DNA of 64,000 bases. Origin: Timema cristinae. Its lineage: Eukaryota; Arthropoda; Insecta; Phasmatodea; Timematidae. Location of the stretch: the NCBI GenBank assembly GCA_039000515.1, contig JBCFYV010000100.1, positions 26,447,874-26,511,873 on the forward strand, read 5' to 3'. This document shows positions 32,671-44,154 of the stretch, piece by piece. The stretch's first letter is position 1. Every line of letters starts with the position of its first letter. Made by a program: the position numbers and the translations under genes. The notes under the pieces were generated by a model that was not told where the DNA came from, ran no database searches, and worked only from the letters and a program-made list of their open reading frames with translations.

Positions 32671-33150
32671 TGGGTTTGGGTTTGTTCCCTTTCGCTACGT
32701 TTTCGACTAACGATCTAGGTTTGGTTGTCGTGTTTGTCCTCTATCCCAAGAATGAACTGCTATTGTAAACAAAACAAGCGTTAGAAGTGACCAAGTTTCA
32801 AGTTACGCCCCCTTTTCAGCCAAACATCTGCAATGTTAACCGGGCATATCTGGGTCACGTCGACACGCCCCTTACGACAGCTCGCAGCGCTGCTGCCACC
32901 AGCGTCCAAAATACTAACTTCGTGCCAAACAATGGGGGGGGGTTAGAGAGGCCAAAAGAGAAGTCGGAGGGACCCGGTTTTTTCATCAGATGCTTTCCCT
33001 TTCAGAGTGATAAATTAACACCCATAGGTCTGAGTGTTGTGTCTGTTCTTATACAAGTTTGTAAGTATTGTGCCGAACTGATTTAAGCACACAAGAGGAC
33101 TAATGTTAAGGAAAGAGGATGGGAAGTCACTTGTGAATTAAACACCTCTA
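32671..33150. other. Unassigned sequence
   Basis: A 99-codon open frame at 32787-33086 shows no recognised domain. A hAT-like end (TAGTGGTGTTCACCTGGGG) lies near 33155 and resembles the one at 29354. Confidence 0.35.
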
Positions 33151-33227
33151 GTGTAGTGGTGTTCACCTGGGGCATGTGTAGACGGGGTATGTAAAACATT
33201 AAATAAAATACGTATGTAGTATGTAAT

Positions 33228-33646
33228 CGAAAACTAGGTGCTTAGGATGATATTTGGTCCAAAATGGGATGAGGCTACTGGCTTGTGGAGGTGGTTACAT
33301 AATGAGGATAAAAGAGTTTCGTATATTATGGTGGGCAGGACATGCAGTATAAATGGGAGCGTCTAGAACCTTGTTCAGGGTATTGAATGTCAAACCCAAT
33401 GGGAAGAGAGCCTTATAAGACCTAGACACAGACGGGAATAGAACATTAGAATTGACCTGAAAAAGATAGGGTGTAGTGAGGTGGACTGGATAGAACTAGT
33501 TCAATATAGGGATAGGGTTTAATAAGGTGAACAGGTGATAAATTGTAATGAGGAGGACTGGATAGAATTAGCTCAAGATAGAGATAGATGGCGTACTTTT
33601 GTAAGTGTTGTAATCAACTTTCGAGTTCCTAATGCCATAGAGTAAG
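33228..33646 (+). pseudogene. Non-LTR retrotransposon RT C-terminus, relic with internal duplication
   Basis: Plus-strand frames give VDWIELVQYRDR near 33480 and, after a local duplication, EDWIELAQDRDRWRTFV then INFRVPNAIE and stop at about 33643. DWI.LAQDR..W...V......FRVP is a signature I recognise at the end of insect LINE-encoded RTs. The RT region upstream (33235-33470) is scrambled by stops and frameshifts. The duplicated block (about 33478-33525 against 33543-33590) is specific to this copy. Confidence 0.75.
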
Positions 33647-33924
33647 TAAGTAGTATACACGTATTATTTAACTAGCCCCTTCCCCTTAAAAAAAATAGTG
33701 TAAAGAATCCTGTAAAATAAAGCTTCAAATCATCCATCATGTCAATATAAAAACAAAACTTTTTTACATATTTTTTTTTTTTAAAATTCAGTCCTACTAT
33801 CACTGTATAGCCACCTCCCTCTTTTTATCCTCCCTCCTATTTTCATCTGATTCCTCTCTTTTCACCCTACCCCCTCGCCCCCTTCACCAACCCCACTTTC
33901 CCTTCAACAACTTTTTTTTCCCCA

Positions 33925-34128
33925 ACGACTATATAATATAATATCGAAATTTTTATGAGGAATAAATTAAATTTTCAAAATAAAATATAGCCTATGTTAC
34001 TCGCTGATAATGTAGCTTTATATTGGTGAAAGAATTTTTTAAATCGGTCCAGTAGTTTTTGAGTTTATCCATTACAAACATAAAATCAAATCTTTCCTCT
34101 TTGTAATATTAGTAAGTATAGATGATAA
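33925..34128 (+). mobile_element. LINE 3' end, possibly RTE-type
   Basis: Contains ATAGCCTATGTTACTCGC, AATGTAGCTTTATATTGG, AATCGGTCCAGTAGTTTTTG, CATTACAAACATA and CTTTCCTCTTTGTAATATTA, a chain of words I associate with 3' ends of RTE-like repeats in arthropods. No coding part is present. The class is inferred from motif memory. Confidence 0.5.
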
Positions 34129-34274
34129 AACACTGAATAATCAAGGCCAGATTTAGAGTTGGCTTCAATAGATGTGGTTTCAAGAAAACGTGATCAAGGA
34201 GCGCAATTTTTTATTTGATTGTTATATGTGTGACTGGTTTCATTTTGGGGGTGTTAATTATTATTATTATTATT

Positions 34275-34521
34275 CATCACCGCGTCTTACTACCCGTTCG
34301 GGTTATACGCTTTGAGTACTAATTACGCTAATGAATTAGGAGTTGGGAAGGTTGAATTAGATGAAGTGAACCCGCATTTGCGTAGAGAGAGAGTGGAAAA
34401 CCATTTAAGGAAAACCACCCCCCAGTTCACCCGGCCGAGATTCGAACCTCGATCTCTCCGCCCTCAGCAGTCGAGCTCAACACGAAACCGCGCGCTGGCC
34501 AACTACGCCACCGAGGCGGGT
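34275..34521 (-). mobile_element. SINE-B, full length with target duplication
   Basis: ATT tail then CACCGCGTCTTACTACCC, body, antisense box B GATTCGAACCTCG, head CCACCGAGGCGGGT. GGGGTGTTAAT flanks it (34248-34258 and 34525-34535). Confidence 0.93.
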
Positions 34522-34605
34522 AAAGGGGTGTTAATATTATAGATAAACATATCTGGGGATACGTGAACAAAAGAAGGTTAGTTACCACTGATGAGTCAGC
34601 AATCT

Positions 34606-34715
34606 CTAAGTGAAGTTAAGCAACTAGCTCTGAATTAATCTTCTAAGTGAGAGTTAAAGCACACTAGCTTGAATTAACTTCAAGTGAGAGTTAAAGCACA
34701 TAGCTCTGATTATGC
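34606..34715. repeat. ~38-bp tandem repeat, three units
   Basis: CTAAGTGAAGTTAAGCAACTAG, then CTAAGTGAGAGTTAAAGCAC, then CAAGTGAGAGTTAAAGCAC, each followed by TAGCT and a TGAATTAA-like word. Confidence 0.8.
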
Positions 34716-34845
34716 GATAGGACACAATGGTCATAAGCGAGACCGATGGATACAAACTTTAGGTATTACTTTAACTGTCATAGTTTTGTTTTGTTCGACC
34801 TTGAAACAATTACATAAAACCCTCCAAGCATGCTTAAGGTCCAGG

Positions 34846-35015
34846 ATCTTCAGTCTCGTGAGGACAATTGAGGAGCTACTTGAATGAAAAAGTAGCAGTT
34901 CCGGTCTATAAGACTGAGATTCATGGCTTTAGGGTTAGTTATGCTGACAATATGAAACCCTTTACCTTTGATAGCAGCTATCTTCGCCAACAAATGGTGG
35001 CCACTAGGTCAGTAT
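34846..35015 (+). repeat. Dispersed repeat R2, copy 3
   Basis: TCAGTCTCGTGAGGACAATTG, GAGGAGCTACTTGAATGAA, AAGTAGCAGTTCCGG, TTATGCTGACAATATGA and TTCGCCAACAAATGG in the same order as in the other two copies. Confidence 0.78.
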
Positions 35016-35751
35016 GGTTTGATGCAATTTGATTTATAGTATATATATATATATATTACCGTCCAACCAGATTACAGGACAAACTAGATCGGATTAAGCT
35101 GAATTGATACATCATTAGAGCCTCAGGATGCACTAGTTTAGCCTAATTTAAATTCGTTAATCCTGAAATGTTGTCCTACTTCATAGGATAAAATTAGTAT
35201 AGCCTACAATTGTAATAAGCCAAACCAGGTTTAGGTTGGGTTAGGTTAGGTTAGCTGACAACATTTGCGCGCAAACTGTGAATGATGAAACCTACCCTAG
35301 GTCGATTCATCATAATATGAGTTAAGAAGAATGAAAACGAGTAGGCCTAATATCTAAAAAAAACATCAGGATTTATCGGTTTATCCTGCAAGCGGCAGGA
35401 TGTATAATTGTCAACGCCTTACACCACCTTCAAGAATAAAAATAAAAAACTATCAATGTTGTCTAGGAAATCAAAATACGGCATCATAACGTGCCTCACG
35501 CTACATGAGAGCCTACTCGGAAGTGTTTCGTGTCGAAAATCTGTGGCTTGTACGTATCGCCTTCCGTGATGATAATTTTGCTATAACCCGTAAAAAGTAA
35601 CACAGAATGTGGTACAAGCATGAGAAACTTTCTCAAAATGAAACATTAAAGGTCAGATGTCCCTAAAGAGAGTTCGCGTGCGCGCCAAGCTTGGATAAAA
35701 TGCAGTGGCGTGGCGTGTAATGTTTCCAAGGATAAGCATAACTAATTAAAA
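35016..35751. other. Unassigned sequence with a short GGTTA run
   Basis: No gene recognised. 35227-35254 contains GGTTTAGGTTGGGTTAGG and two further TTAGG words. TTAGG is the common insect telomere unit, but three copies can arise by chance. Confidence 0.4.
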
Positions 35752-36020
35752 ACCCGCTTCAGTGGTCAAATGGTCTAAGCTAAGGTAACACTCTAGGAAT
35801 AAACCGGACTGTTGAATACGGGTGGATCTGGGTTTAAATCCCGGTCGAGTATTCTGAGGGTATTTTATTCCTAAATAGTTCCCAACTCTTCTTCCAAGCA
35901 AATACAGGGGGATTACCTCTCAAATGCTTTCTTATTGTTTCTATCCCATTAGATTAAATATAGTATATTCGTATAGCTTGAGCAGGCAGGCTGCGATAAA
36001 TAATAATAATATAATAATAA
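35752..36020 (+). mobile_element. SINE-C, full span
   Basis: Head ACCCGCTTCAGTGGTCAAAT, box B GGGTTTAAATCCCGG, body, worn tail and AAT-rich end. Confidence 0.83.
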
Positions 36021-36195
36021 TATAAAAGCTAATTAAAACTGTACCTGTGATCTGTTACTCATACTATGTCTTCCATTTGACACTCATACATAGGATCTGC
36101 TCTAAATACTAGTAATGTGTGTTTCTTTGATATATCTGCCCTCACATGTATGGAAATTGTTTAAAAAAATATCCCCCACGACCATAATTTTTAGA

Positions 36196-36365
36196 ATGTA
36201 CGCTTTCTTTTTCAAGAACCGGATACGGTAGTCCTACCCACATTCGCATGGAGGGAGAGAGGAAAACCACTTATGAATAACCAACATCAGGACGCCCAAC
36301 GGGATTAGAAACCTGATCTCCCAGTGAAATAATGACGCCTTAGACCATACGGTCACAGAAGCGGG
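36196..36365 (-). mobile_element. SINE-C, tail lost
   Basis: TACCCACATTCGCATGGAGG, GAGAGGAAAACCAC, antisense box B region and head GACGCCTTAGACCATACGG. Confidence 0.75.
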
Positions 36366-36429
36366 AACAACATTTATTAATGGCTTGATCTAAATATTAA
36401 GGTTTATTAGGGTATTTTATATAAAATGC

Positions 36430-36553
36430 ACAAGCGTCAAAGAGGAGGATTAGGAAAACTACCCTGGGTGGTCGAGGATCGAACCTTGATCTCCACGCCC
36501 CCAGCAATATATTATATTTATAAGTCTGACATCTTATCCACGTGATCACCTGT
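36430..36553 (-). mobile_element. Possible SINE-A head relic
   Basis: GGATCGAACCTTGATC and TAAGTCTGACATCTTATCCA, then GTGATCACCTG, fit an antisense SINE-A head; the body is not recognisable. Confidence 0.35.
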
Positions 36554-36674
36554 CCTGATCAAAATTTGTTTTTACGCGGAGTGAACGCACGCAAATTACG
36601 AATGATTTGGAGTTCACTTAAAGTTTCCGGCAGCTAATAGCTACCATTGCATATTAGGAGCATAATTATAACTA

Positions 36675-36895
36675 CGGCCTAACGCCCTACTCTCGTGTTG
36701 GCCTAGATTGAAAAATATGGGGATATCGGGGTTCGATACAGGTTAGGTTCACTGAGGGTGGTTTTGCTAATTTTTCCCCCACTATAATGCGACGCAAATG
36801 TGGGTGCACTTCCTCTAAATTAGCACATTCCTAATCCCTAATACATTAGAGTACATACGAGTATAACTCGAACGTGTAGTAAGATGCGACGCTGA
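36675..36895 (+). mobile_element. SINE-C, diverged
   Basis: ACGGCCTAACGCCCTACTC head, box B GGGGTTCGATACAGG, body GACGCAAATGTGGGTGCAC, tail TAACTCGAACGTGTAGTAAG. Confidence 0.82.
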
Positions 36896-37146
36896 AAAAG
36901 AAAAGAAAATTATATCTAGTGATTTAAAGTAAAGTTGATATAAATATATCAAGATCTCAAATTTATTCCCAATCTTGTCAAGTTAAGTCCCTTGCTATTT
37001 ATATTGGTTCATAGTTCAAAGCCAACAAGCAATCAAAAGTATTTTCATCTCGTTAAAACTACAAATAATAACTACAGCCCTATACAAATTAAAATATCCT
37101 AGATATTAACATTTAATACCCTTTACCTATAGCCTATCGGGTCTAT

Positions 37147-37199
37147 AATAATAATAATAACAATAATAATAATAATAATAATAATAACAATAATAATAA
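37147..37199. repeat. (AAT/AAC)n microsatellite
   Basis: TAA/AAT units with occasional CAA interruptions. Confidence 0.9.
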
Positions 37200-37673
37200 A
37201 TGATCGAAGTATGTTTTTAATACTTTGGTTTTGCAAAAAAAAATCTTGTTAGCTCCGTAACAGAAGTATTATAGTGATATCATTTATATAAGGTTTTTGT
37301 TATTATTTGTATAAATATTACGTGTTAAAAATGAAGATAAAAAAACAGTTTTAATCATTTGATTCAGTGTCTCAAAATTATTTTTATTTTGAAAACTTAC
37401 CTGTAAAGCCACTGAGATTGGTCCATTGCTTTGATGTAGTTACTAAATCGACTAAAAGAGGTCATCATACTCATGACTTCCCCACTGAGCTCTGTCGTTC
37501 AGTTTCCAAACTACTGATACAGAGTGACTAGTGATCGGTTAAAAGCGGTCACGTGAGCAAAATACGAGAAGGGGGAAAAAGGACTAGGGAGGAGATAGTT
37601 GAGGGGGAATAGAAGGCCAACAGCTGTTGAACGAGACAAAGCCTGCGCATGCTGCTGGCTGATCGCAGTGGAA
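37200..37673. other. Unassigned flank of the large transposon
   Basis: No gene or repeat family recognised. Confidence 0.35.
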
Positions 37674-37682
37674 GCGTGCGTG

Positions 37683-38292
37683 AGATCACTTAAGTTGGCC
37701 CCCCCACCTCCTCAAAATTAAAATTTAAATACACCACCGTTTTGCACCTATTTTGCACCGTTTTGCACCCAAGTATTACGTTTTGCACCCTAACCCAAGA
37801 GACGGTACGACTGTTTATGTTAAGGGGGGGCCAAGTTAAGGGTAGCCCCCCCACTATCAAAATGTTGGATTTTTTTCATGCCATCTTAAAAGTCCTGTTT
37901 TGCACCGTTTTGCACCCAAGTATGGCGTTTTGCACCTGAATAGTTTTTCAAGAAAAAAATATATTTAAAACGGGAAAAGGTGGGGGGGCCAAGTTAAGTG
38001 TAGCCCCCCCACTCACTGATTGGGGTTTTTTTCAATGCCAAAATAAATGTCCTGTTTTGCACCTTTTTGCACCCAAGTATGGCGTTTTGCACCTGAATAG
38101 TTTTTCAAGAAAAAAATATTTAAAATGGAAAAAGGTGGGGGCGCCAAGTTAAGTGTAGCCCCCCCAACTCACTGATCGGGGTTTTTTTCAATGCCAAAAT
38201 AAATGTCCTGTTTTGCACCGTTTTGCACCCAAGAATGGCGTTTTGCACCCTAACAGATTCGCTAGAAAAAAATATCTAGTATACAAAAGAAT
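37683..38292. repeat. Left terminal inverted repeat, three modules
   Basis: After the 22-bp terminal block (CACTTAAGTTGGCCCCCC type) come runs of GTTTTGCACC. About three modules of roughly 155 bp follow, each starting with GTGGGGGGGC, a 13-nt spacer and GCCCCCCCAC (clearest 37980-38012) and ending with three GTTTTGCACC-like words. A fourth, worn module lies near 38390-38460. Confidence 0.92.
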
Positions 38293-38464
38293 TAAGTCGT
38301 TGGACCTTCTCTCCAGCCCCCACACCCTCAAATTAAGAATGTATATATAACAACGTTTTATACATATTTAGCACCGTTTTGGACCTTAATAGTTTTTTTA
38401 AGAAAAATAAATAAATTTAAAGTTAAAAAATTTTCGGTAGTCAAGTTAAGTGTAACTATCGGAA

Positions 38465-39700
38465 AACTATCATTTTTTAAGTACAATAAAAACAATTTTA
38501 TCTACAAATCAAACAACATTGACCAAACATTTTTTTTAATATCTCAAATTTTCAAAAAGTATTATTTTTTTCGTAAACTACCCTCAAATTATTTATATTT
38601 TTTAAAAGTAAATATATATCTTCTTATTTATCATGATAAACAATTAACAGACACCCATTTAAATAACATATTAAATACTTTTTGAAAGATTTCAAATTTT
38701 CTAAAATTTATCATATATAAACTAAACTTAAATTAATATAGTTTATTAAAAGCAATATACATTATTATTAAATCGTGTAAAATAGTCCTCAATTGGCAAA
38801 ATTGTAAAATCTATTTTCAAAAAACCCGCTTCAGTGGCAGAATTGTCCAAGGGTCCAATTTCCTGTTAGACTGGCCTGCTGGAGATGGGGAGATCGATGT
38901 TCGAATACCGATCGTGCCTACTGGGGGTATTTTTTCCTCATTAGTTTTCCACTCTCAACGCAAGTGCAGGTAGATCACCTCTAAAATGATTTTTTTCTCC
39001 TCCCTACCCCATTAGAGTAATAATAATATATGCGTATAAGCTGAACAGGCAATAAAACAATGGAATTAATTTTTTTTTTCTTTTTCAAACTACAATTGTT
39101 CAAATATAAGTAATCAGCACTAGTGTTAAATGTATTGTTTAAGATAAACCAATAATTATGAAATTATTATTTTTGTAAATAACTTGCTAGATACCCATTT
39201 TGAGCCAAATCGTTAACATTATTTTCAAAACATTTAAAATTTGATAAAAAATCGGTCTTTGGTAAACTACCCTTTAGTGAATTTTTCCCTAAAAAGCAAA
39301 TGTACATTTTATTTTGTCATTTTGAAAAATACCCAGATTTACATATTTAACCAAACCGTTTAAGCCATTTTCGAAAATCTTTTGACTTTACAGAAATGAT
39401 TCTTTATTAAACTACACTAGAATAAAATTTACTCAAGTGTACAGTGTTATTTGTTAGATCAAACACTAGCTCGATATAAAATTTAAACAAAATTGGTAGA
39501 GCCTTCTGTAAATATTTGTAGTTTTCAAAATTCACTCTTAAATAAACTACCGTTAATATAAAGATTAGTGTCAAAATCAACACAAACTCCCAAAGTATAG
39601 CCATTCAATTTTGAACAAAATCATTCAAACAATTTAGTATCTATATTCAGAAACAGAAAGAATTGTAAAATCCACTTTTTTAATTCAGGAGAAAATAAAC
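38465..39700. repeat. Degenerate AT-rich repeat, ~120-140 bp period
   Basis: GTAAACTACCCT-type words recur near 38575, 39261, 39410 and 39543, with TTTTCAAA and TTAAACAAAAT-like words at similar offsets. The complement (AAGGGTAGT, AGGATAGTTTTT) recurs near 51800, 51939 and 52202 inside the MULE intron. Divergence is high and boundaries are soft. Confidence 0.4.
38824..39068 (+). mobile_element. SINE-C inside the 7.25-kb element
   Basis: Head AACCCGCTTCAGTGGCAGAA, box B TGTTCGAATACC, body and tail (GCTGAACAGGC stem variant). It interrupts the degenerate repeat zone and is younger than the element. Confidence 0.87.
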
Positions 39701-41750
39701 TTAAAGCTTCATAATAATCTTTAGATTGAAAATGTTCATGATTACAATAAGTCTATTTTCTCTTCATATGATAAAATTAAAATCCATAAAAAAAATAAAG
39801 GTTAAACTATATTTAGAGCATATTTTCTAACTTGTGAATAGTTATTTCTTAAAAGTCAAACATTTAAATATAAAATACATTTGTTATTTAAATTCTACAT
39901 AAGATTCAAATTATTTTTTCTAAAATATATTAAACATTCTCAACTTTACAAATTTGGATTAAAATATGTTGGGGCAAATATTTTACATCTCTCAACTGTA
40001 TAGCTAGGACCATTTCAAGTTAAATAAAACATTTTATTCAGCACAAAAGTGTGTCTATTAACTGGACCTAAGAACTATATTTTTCACTATTTCAGGCTAT
40101 TATAAAAAAAACTACTTAATGAGCCATGGTCCGGGATATAAAGTGCCTCGTTATATTATAATTAATAATTTCCATTAATGAGAAAAATTGTTTCTTAAAT
40201 TCTAAATGTCAATGGAAATAAGTCTTAAACTTTATTGTGTGTATATATATTAATCAAACATTTATAATAATATAGTAATATAGGAAAATAGTAGATTTAT
40301 AGTATTAAAGATGCCCATGCACACCCTTCCAGGTCGAACACATTCCATAAAAGATGCTCAACTAGGGTAGTTCTGTTCTTACATTGACCACGTGGGCAAG
40401 ATAACCATCAGGACCGACAGTTGCTCAGCAAGCATTTTTAAGATAGCGTTAAGAAACGTTTTCAGAATTTCTTTAATTTAAAGTAACTGAATATTAAGAA
40501 AAACAGGGTATACCATTAATATTTAACATAGTAAACCCGTCAGAAAAGGTCACCAGCTATACTGTCTCTCTTATGCATGCTCACCTCTCTTCTTTAATGT
40601 GTGGTGAAAGGGGAACAAGGAATTAATATCCAGTGAAATATAATAACTCTAAAAATAAGGATAGCCTTTAATTATTGACCATCACAGATTCCAGATATTA
40701 TACTCTTAATAGTATAAATGAAAATTACCAATAACAACCGTTCACATAAAAGAATTAAGATAAAGAAAAACACAAACATTAATAACATAAATGAAAATAC
40801 CCAACAACAATTCATGACAATGAAGACTTAAAGAACTGCGATAAAACCAACAAATGCAATAATGCTCCTTACCCTTAACATTAAAATAATACACCAAGGA
40901 AATATATTGTAAGTAAGACGTTCCCCTTCCCACCCCAGTAGCATTACAGGTGCTCTACAAGTAACTATATTATAACAGGAGAGATACTCAAAACATAAAC
41001 CTTTCACCACCGTTTTTCCGAAACATTAATTTTCCAAGACACGCAGGCCGAAATATGAGGTTAAAGAACATAGAACAATTAAACTCACCGAGCTCATCTT
41101 ACCACCAAATAAAATGATTACTCGTATATGAAACCCTTAATCTCTGTCACTAGGTTAGTGATCACGCAGAGTACGAAAACCTGCATTGCATCCACAAAAA
41201 TTGAAGATTGGAAGAGGAACAGATGACCAACTCAAAAACTCCAAAAAACGTTTTCTTACGCGTCCTTTCTCTAAAAAAGCTCCACACATTGTATCAAACC
41301 ACCAATAGATGGCAAAACGTTAATGTTTTTACTAAACCTAGTTCTCACATAAAAGAAACAATAACTATTAAACATTTATAAACCAAAGAGAAATTAATTC
41401 AGATCACTAATAATGAAAACAAAGGAAAATTAATGCGTAAATTAATATTGTTAAGAAAATAGTTCTGAAGTTATCAACGTCAGTGTCACCATCTGTCGAT
41501 CTTGCAAAACACTCAACCCAGACCCCTCCCTTCCTTTGGGCATGTCATTGATGTTAGATACAATTTGCTATGCTGGACAAAAAATGTAAGTAAAGGCAGG
41601 CTACGAACAATAAGTGTAAAGACTACAACATAAGCTGCATCATAAATTGAATTTATCAGTCTCATTCTTGAATGTCTACAAAAGTGGGTTATATATATGA
41701 CTGTCATCCAAACCACTTTAGAAAACATACGGGCAATGAACAACATGGTT
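39701..41750. other. AT-rich interior of the 7.25-kb element
   Basis: Open frames on the minus strand (39407-39604, 40742-41010, 41513-41746) have no recognised domains. May include introns or upstream exons of the decayed gene, but none is identifiable. Confidence 0.35.
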
Positions 41751-41959
41751 TATCCTAGGATATCTCGGAAACAAATAAAGCAAATACTCATTGACAACAT
41801 TGGTGATGTTGAATTCCACTGACCAGCTCGAATAAGCTAACCGGAAATATCTTATTAAAAAATAGAGATGTTTCTATCAATGCAATATATAATTGTGATA
41901 ATGATACGAATGTGAACATGCGGTGTATTTATGATGCTCTTTTACTCAGAAAGTGCATA

Positions 41960-43320
41960 AATTACGCTCGCTATGACATACAATGAGAGACAAGTGTCCC
42001 GTTTGTGTACTGACAATATGCAGCCAATCCCAATTTATCAAACTACTAGAAACAAAAGTATTGTCAATCTGCTTTATGGATTGGGCTTCTCGATTAAGTA
42101 TATCTGTCTTCTCAGGTATGAGACTCAAATCGCAGAGTGTGATATGAATGATGTCTGGAGGAATAATGGAGTGTATTTACTTGCAAATATGGTCAAGAGC
42201 TGATATATATTTTTCGCAATAGACATTGTAGATTTTATGGAAGATACCTCTAATGGAAAAAAAAAATTACACATGCCACAGCGCTGGCCATTTATCAGCG
42301 AAAAGAAGCAGATGACAGTACAGAAGTTCTTCAACTGTGTAAAACGTCTGGAAACTGTGCAATATACATTCCTGACTGTTCAACTGTTATTAGAGACTGT
42401 TTTATGCCATCTAAACAGATTCTAAAATTCAAAACTTATCCTGACTGCAGCCAATTTCTGTAGGCCACCCTGGTATTACTGACATGAAGGGATGGTTTAT
42501 AGGGAAGATATCCACAAAATTAGAGGTGCTCCCCTGCAAGATGGCACACAATGTGTAAGTTAAGACATGAGTGGAAATTCAAATATTTCAACATGGGCCA
42601 CCTTCATTTCTCATATAACCACATCTTTGCCAATAACTGCGGTTCATGTTACCTCACTGATACTTGCGCCACCAACAGAATAGTCGGCATTGTTAACAGT
42701 TATATTTCAATTACCAAGTATTAACTATCTAGTAATGGGTCCACAAAAAGTCAGTGCTTAATTTTGCCAGGATTTCATGCCTTCACTGGCTGTGTTACCA
42801 CATAATGTTTTTCAGGCAAATCAAATTTGGGAGTGGGTTGAAGAGGGAATAGAAAAATTTGTCTGTAAACTTTATATGCCATGATCTACAGTAACGACAG
42901 TGGGAGAAGTAAGATGGTATATTTAATAAAAAGTGAAATCTGAAAATATGCCACCCAAGTTGTCTGCTCTAAAATTCTCTATATTGAGGGATATTTTATT
43001 AGTGCATAATTTGGAACAATGATTTTACTGCTCATCCAAATATACCATCTCCTGAACCGGGCTATGGTTTGGAAGCTAGTAATGGTTATTATGTTCTGAA
43101 AATTACAGACATGCCACCAGCACCTTTAGAAATATTATAGCTCATAAAATGCTATTGAAAAACAAACTGCCTCTCCAAATTGTGCTCCTGTTGCCGTAGT
43201 TATCTACCGTGCACCGATATGTGTTTGTGTCCAAATGATGATTCTCAGAAGTGTGAAAACAGTAGCCCTCTTTATTCCCATGATGATGAATACTGTGATT
43301 GTAATAACTTAGAATTATAA
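41960..43320 (+). pseudogene. Decayed transposon protein with FHAFTGC-type motif and Cys-rich tail
   Basis: Pieces of one protein lie in order on the plus strand, in changing frames. IYQTTRNKSIVNLLYGLGFS (from about 42025); a stop at 42201; FFAIDIVDFMEDTSNGKK (about 42208-42260); a frameshift in an A run; LAIYQRKEADDSTEVLQLCK (about 42285-42345); WATFISHITT and INYLVMGPQKVSA (about 42597-42758); GFHAFTG (42770-42790); and a Cys-rich tail (43144-43320) with KLCSCC, LPCTDMCLC and a final stop. The order of a FAID.VDF..DT..GK block, an FHAFTGCD-like block and a terminal Cys cluster matches a family of uncharacterised transposon proteins I recall from invertebrates and fish; no formal name is claimed. 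At least four stops or frameshifts make it non-functional. Confidence 0.7.
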
Positions 43321-44154
43321 CACAGCATTTACAAACAATATTCTAACGCACAGTAATAATTTTCTCTTATTTGTATTGTGTATTTTTTCTATTTACACTG
43401 AATAACAAATGCATGAGAAAATTAATTATATTATGTGATTACTGTAAGAAATATGGTTCAGTAAATGTTTCATCTTATCTTTTTTTAATTTCCAAAACAA
43501 AGTTTTTGCAAGAACACTTAATTTCTCGCAAGCCTTGAATGTAAAAGATTTTTTCCTAATGCTTTATTTAGAGTTAAACACAGTTATTTTTAAAGTATAT
43601 CATTTTTAGAAGTCAATAATGCCATTGAACAAGCTAAGTTATTACATTAATGTTCACATCTGCTGAGGGAATATTAATCTAATGTTTTCATAGCTCTGGG
43701 ACCCTTAATGTTTGTGATAGGGAGGCCATACATATTTCAAACTAAAGATTATTATAATTGTTACCATTAGTAAATCTAAAAACATTAATTTTCTTACTAC
43801 CATCAAAACTAATAGAAAAAAGTTAAAATGTTTAGCGTTTATTAATATTTCTGGAGATAATAGGTTAATTACATGCTGTCAGCCAAATTGTAGAAAAATG
43901 TATTAGCTTTAATTTTAGTTAGTGTGGACTTTTATATTATAGAATCTATGGAAATTACAGTCAATAATGTTGTAACAAGTAACATGATATTTACCATTCC
44001 CCTGCGCCACACATCCCTGCCCTACAACCCTCCCCCCCCCTCTCCCTCACCCACTCATGATTTTTGGAAGTGGCAACATGTGTTTTTGAACTATAAGGGG
44101 TGCCAATTAATAACTTAAAAAAACAAGGCAATACTGTATCACAAATTCACACGG
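43321..44154. other. 3' interior of the 7.25-kb element
   Basis: AT-rich, with a C-rich patch at 44028-44060; no further coding block recognised. Confidence 0.4.

Noticed and set aside
32787..33086. 99-codon frame as a gene
   Set aside because: No domain, no neighbours with coding signal, flanked by repeat relics.
34312..34542. Open frames with STNYANELG and ENHL.KTTP
   Set aside because: Translation of antisense SINE-B; box B and tRNA-like head explain the conservation.
35227..35254. Interstitial telomere (TTAGG)n
   Set aside because: Only about three TTAGG words in an imperfect run; too short to separate from chance.
37742..37939. Identical 65-codon frames at 37742-37939 (+) and 44680-44877 (-)
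   Set aside because: Both are the same non-coding module in the two inverted arms of the 7.25-kb element, not a conserved protein.
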